A DNA stretch of 64,000 nucleotides from Kudoa neothunni (Eukaryota; Cnidaria): assembly GCA_964304625.1 (NCBI GenBank), contig OZ199838.1, positions 3,968,001 through 4,032,000 of the forward strand, read 5' to 3'. How positions within the stretch are numbered: position 1 is the stretch's first letter; the number at the start of each line of letters is the position of its first letter. Below, piece by piece: positions 60,866 to 64,000 of the stretch. The translations under genes were made by a program, and so were the position numbers. The notes beneath the pieces are model-generated. The model saw only the letters and a program-made list of their open reading frames with translations. It was not told the DNA's origin and searched no databases.

Positions 60866-62158
60866 TCAGTGCTTGCCAGACTTTTTTCGTACAATAACTG
60901 CGTTAAATGCCCACTCCGAATTTGACTTTTCTATGACGTCATTGTTCAACATTTTCTCGATTAACTGATTTAGTATCTCTCTTCGGTGATACGGTATTCT
61001 CCTCCTGTGATCCTTGATTGGTTTATGGTCGGCAGTGTCGATTTGATGTTCGATTTGCATTCCCACAGGATCAGCATGTTTCACTGATAACATTTCCAAA
61101 GTATTATTACCTTGTTTTTTCGTGTAATCAACAGGAATTTTTCCAACCACAAAGCTGAACTGCAAAGCACTCATAGTATCCATTCCAAGTATACAATCAT
61201 GTATCAAGTTATCAACAACATAGAAGCTTTGAACTAAGAGCTTATTATCATATTTGATCCTCAGCTTCACTGTTCCTTTGACATCCATTTTATCGCCACT
61301 AGCAGAAACCAACTGCACAGAGGTCGCTTGTATGTTATAAAGTTTGATCTTTCGTAATAAACTAACACTTACTACACTTGACTGCGAACCAGTATCTATC
61401 AAACCATCAACATCCACACCAGAAATTTGAATTCGCAAAAATAACAATGAAGAACAATCATTTATCATAGCTCTTCCATAACGGTTGTTTTTACAGTTGT
61501 TCAACTTACTATGGTTACGGCGTTTGATACATTCCCTCTTTGCTTCCAATGATTCTAACCTTTTGGATATTTTTCTTAAAGTATCATCTTCTCTTACAGC
61601 CATTACATCGATCTGATGCTTGGAACTGTTATCAATGTTTTTCATAACATATTCAAGTTTTTGAGCCAATACTGATGCATCATTCAGAGTTGATGGATCT
61701 TTTATCAATAAGTCCTTTCTAATTTCCAAAGATTCTAAACCATGAATAAACTGGTTTCTGAAAATTTCATCAAGATGGAGGTGACCAACACCAGGAAAAG
61801 CTACTCTTCCTCTCCTCCTTACTTCTTCAGCGAACTCAACCACATTCTGAGTTTCACACTGTATATAGCTGAAAAATTCTCTCTGAGATACATATGTATC
61901 TTTAATTTTTCCAAATCTGCCTTTCAAAAATTCTTTTACCGTCTCGTAAGGAGTTTGAAGTCCAAAGCCGGCTTCCTGAACAATCGAAAATACGGGCAAC
62001 GACAATGAAACTAAAGGTTCCAACGCCCATCTTTCATGAGGAATTCCTCTGTGGATCACGAGCAAATCAAATTTTGCCACCCAACAATCCACATTTTCTC
62101 CATCAAACAGATTCATATTAGTCACTGCGCCAATGTTAGAGCCAAAGAGGGACGCCAT
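60866..62158 (-). CDS. Gag-protease part of the gypsy polyprotein
   Basis: 430 codons from the LTR-borne ATG. Residues up to about 200 form a Gag capsid-like region (MNLFDGENVDCWVAKFDLL, EFFSYIQCETQNVVEF, FIHGL). There is no clear CCHC knuckle; a basic patch (KRECIKRRNHSK) takes its place. The aspartic protease follows at about residue 255 (GLIDTGSQSSVVS; then DCILGMD). The frame runs on into the N-terminal part of RT (RRREILNQLIEKML region, SEWAFNAVIVRKKSG) and stops at TGA 60866-60868. That stop lies within conserved RT sequence, so it is a break, not a natural gag-pol boundary. Confidence 0.88.
   Translation of the reverse strand: MASLFGSNIGAVTNMNLFDGENVDCWVAKFDLLVIHRGIPHERWALEPLVSLSLPVFSIVQEAGFGLQTPYETVKEFLKGRFGKIKDTYVSQREFFSYIQCETQNVVEFAEEVRRRGRVAFPGVGHLHLDEIFRNQFIHGLESLEIRKDLLIKDPSTLNDASVLAQKLEYVMKNIDNSSKHQIDVMAVREDDTLRKISKRLESLEAKRECIKRRNHSKLNNCKNNRYGRAMINDCSSLLFLRIQISGVDVDGLIDTGSQSSVVSVSLLRKIKLYNIQATSVQLVSASGDKMDVKGTVKLRIKYDNKLLVQSFYVVDNLIHDCILGMDTMSALQFSFVVGKIPVDYTKKQGNNTLEMLSVKHADPVGMQIEHQIDTADHKPIKDHRRRIPYHRREILNQLIEKMLNNDVIEKSNSEWAFNAVIVRKKSGKH
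62121..62133 (-). other. Retrotransposon primer-binding site
   Basis: Directly after the 5' LTR on the minus strand: TTGGCGCAGTGAC. TGGCGCAGT pairs with the 3' end of a tRNA whose acceptor strand ends ACTGCGCCA, as in serine tRNAs. It lies within the translated gag frame. Confidence 0.6.
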
Positions 62159-62251
62159 TTAAAAGCTACTTCAGTGATAGAGGATTAAGTTAATCTACCC
62201 GTTACTATACTAATAATGCGCGTCACACATAATATAAAGTGTGCCCCAACA
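62134..62251 (-). repeat. 5' LTR of gypsy element
   Basis: 118 bp, same ends as the other LTR. The gag start codon at 62158 lies inside it, 25 bp before the LTR ends, an unusual arrangement. Confidence 0.92.
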
Positions 62252-62256
62252 ATTTC

Positions 62257-62640
62257 TATTACTATTTCTGCTGTTCTATCAGGGACTTCAATAAGAAACA
62301 ATTTTCTTCCAATCGTCCTTTCCACGCCACCAAGCACTCATGCTCCGTTAACGTCATGATCTCGGTTGTATTTCCGCTTGCCAAATTTTGATTCATCGAT
62401 TTTAACGATTATATTTTACCCACCAATGATGGTATCTTCAAAATCTAGACTGTCACCAACTAATTGTCTGAAATAATGACAATAATTTATGATTGCCTGG
62501 GAAGAATGAGCAGTAATTTTTATCAAATCAGCTGTCTTCACGCCCACTAACAAATAATAAGATAATTTGAGGATTGCGTTAATTTTTAGTTTGTTGTGTT
62601 TGAAAAATGTTTTTTCCAATATTGAAATTTATTTTACGCA
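62257..62640 (-). pseudogene. Merlin-type transposase, copy 2, N-terminal half
   Basis: Minus strand: KLKINAILKLSYYLLVGVKT, INYCHYFRQLVGDSLDFED, then a TAA and IIVKIDESKFGKRKYNRDHD (first Asp), RKLFLIEVPDRTAE. It parallels copy 1 at 33.7-33.4 kb. The sequence stops at the ATTTC duplication and resumes beyond the retrotransposon at 58277. At least two stops show that it was decaying independently of the insertion. Confidence 0.8.
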
Positions 62641-64000
62641 ATTCTTCCTGCAGCATCTCCAGGTTTTCCTGCGTTGCTAAAAATCGTCATAAATGCATTT
62701 TTCACATATAATTAATGGCTGAAAAACATTATTTCAATTAAATATTTTGAATCCTCTTTGGTTTCAAATATATATTCTAAGAACACTCATCGGAGGGATC
62801 ATAGTGAGTTAAATCGGTCACACTATCGTGAATAATTTAATGCTCCACATGACGCGAGAATCCGTCCCTTTTGAACCGGGCTTAAAATGGTGTATATCAA
62901 ATGTGATCCAACTTTAATGATAAATATATCTAGATATTATGTCTCATTGAAGAATATGTAGGGAGACCCTATTTAGAAACAAATAGCATCAAGATTCTTA
63001 CAGTTAAAATTTTTAAGCGTTGTATCCTTGCATAAAATGTTATATTTTTGAATCAAAAAATTCACCAAATTTAATTCTTCAATAAAAATTAAACTTCATA
63101 TTTACATATTCTGATAACCTAATTTTGTGTTATGTTGACCTTTAAAGCGCACCTACAAATAATAGTGATCAAATATCCATTACTCTATTTTCAAAAATAA
63201 GAAAATATTATTTAAATCAGTCCGATAATTTATCGATATTTAATCTTAATAAATTAATACTAATGAGCTAGTTCACACGACGCTTAATATACAAATAGTT
63301 GAACATATTTGTATCTAAAAATTTGTATAAATCATATTAACTATTTATATAAATAAACATTTATTATATCCCTGTTAGGGCAAGGAACCATCGTTCAATA
63401 TAACAATAATAATATAGAGGCTAATATAAGGGTGTTTATATAGTTAGCGCCAACTGTATATTAATACACATAGGTAACGACCAAGATAATGTGTGTCATT
63501 ATATCTTTGACGCCGAAGACTAACTGTCAGCCCCAACAATCCCCATTGAGTAATTACACATCTTCATTGAATTTTCAAAGTAACTGTATTAATTATGATA
63601 GAATGTTCCTAAACGCTGAGTTTATATAATGGTGATTAAATGTAAGATATCATAATTAGAGAAACTTATTAAGATTTTAGAATTTAATTTAAAAGCGATA
63701 CTTCTGAATAAATCCGCCTTATAACAAGTTCTGCTGACAACAGAAAGAGTATTTATTCTATTATTTAACTCAATGAATAATATTACAGATATAGCTTCAT
63801 GTGGCATTATAATACTCGATCATAGCGTTTTTGTGCGCTCTCAATGACTTTGCAATTTAATATGGCAACATTATTTTTGTCCTAAAATTCAAACTGTTAG
63901 ATTCTCAACTTCAACTCTGAAAAGCGACAAAACGAATTACTGACGTTAAAAAACTATCCTCTTTAGTATCAACATCACTATTTTCTGCACTACTTTCGGT
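62641..64000. other. AT-rich intergenic sequence to the window end
   Basis: No exon, RNA gene or repeat that I can support. Confidence 0.45.

Larger units (their letters stand above)
58283..62251 (-). mobile_element. Young Ty3/gypsy retrotransposon, gag-pol, with LTRs
   Basis: Complete element with two 118-bp LTRs, flanked by the 5-bp duplication ATTTC (58278-58282 and 62252-62256). Next to the 5' LTR is a primer site (TTGGCGCAGTGAC, ending at 62133) resembling a tRNA-Ser site; next to the 3' LTR is a purine tract (GAAGGGGGAGAAG, 58401-58413). Gag, protease, RT, RNase H and integrase are present in order with no env. The LTRs differ at about four positions, so insertion is recent in relative terms. 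One in-frame stop and one shift break pol. It inserted into a Merlin-type transposase gene. Confidence 0.93.

Noticed and set aside
1-64000. CRISPR arrays, rRNA or tRNA genes, operons with ribosome binding sites
   Set aside because: The window is spliced eukaryotic DNA. I saw no regularly spaced repeats, no rRNA sequence and no convincing tRNA with paired A and B boxes, although I could not run a tRNA search.

Overview
This is nuclear DNA from a small, AT-rich animal genome. It holds spliced metazoan genes with very short introns (about 35-110 nt, GT-AG): XRN2, SART3, NELF-B, SRSF1-like, TBC1D20-like, a mitochondrial-type thioredoxin, a DM-domain (DMRT) protein, two tetraspanin-like genes and a four-helix membrane protein. 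The DM domain points to Metazoa, and NELF-B argues against nematodes, which are generally held to lack NELF. I cannot name the species. Most of the exon structures below were read from the raw sequence, because single-frame ORFs catch only fragments of these genes.

Layout. 0-21 kb is a transposon graveyard around two tetraspanin-like genes: a short hAT element with an exact 8-bp duplication, a decayed piggyBac (TTAA-flanked), a pogo/Tigger-like element with TA-flanked inverted repeats butted against it, an IS630/Tc1-like fossil, a non-autonomous Helitron with recognisable ends, a hAT (GTF2IRD2/ZBED-type) fragment, a Ty3/gypsy fossil, a second Tigger fragment and a second piggyBac. 21.5-24.5 kb carries TBC1D20-like and a MARVEL-like membrane protein. 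27.1-31.8 kb (minus) is SART3. 32.5-34 kb has a hAT fragment and an ISXO2/IS1595 (Merlin-type) transposase. 38.5-40.4 kb is NELF-B. 41.8-44.2 kb has IS630-like and piggyBac remnants. 44.4-45.4 kb is SRSF1-like. 46.7-57.1 kb is a host block: thioredoxin, whose second intron is about 4.5 kb and holds an unclassified element with long inverted repeats, then DMRT, then XRN2 in the opposite orientation, ending 150 bp from DMRT. 58.3-62.3 kb is a young Ty3/gypsy element with 118-bp LTRs and a 5-bp target duplication, inserted inside a second Merlin-type transposase.

The host genes suggest a nuclear RNA theme: XRN2 (transcription termination and RNA decay), NELF-B (Pol II pausing), SART3 (U4/U6 snRNP recycling) and an SR splicing factor. 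They are scattered, and nothing shows co-regulation. Several conserved genes carry a single-base frame break, some in homopolymer runs. This suggests residual assembly error at least as strongly as real decay.
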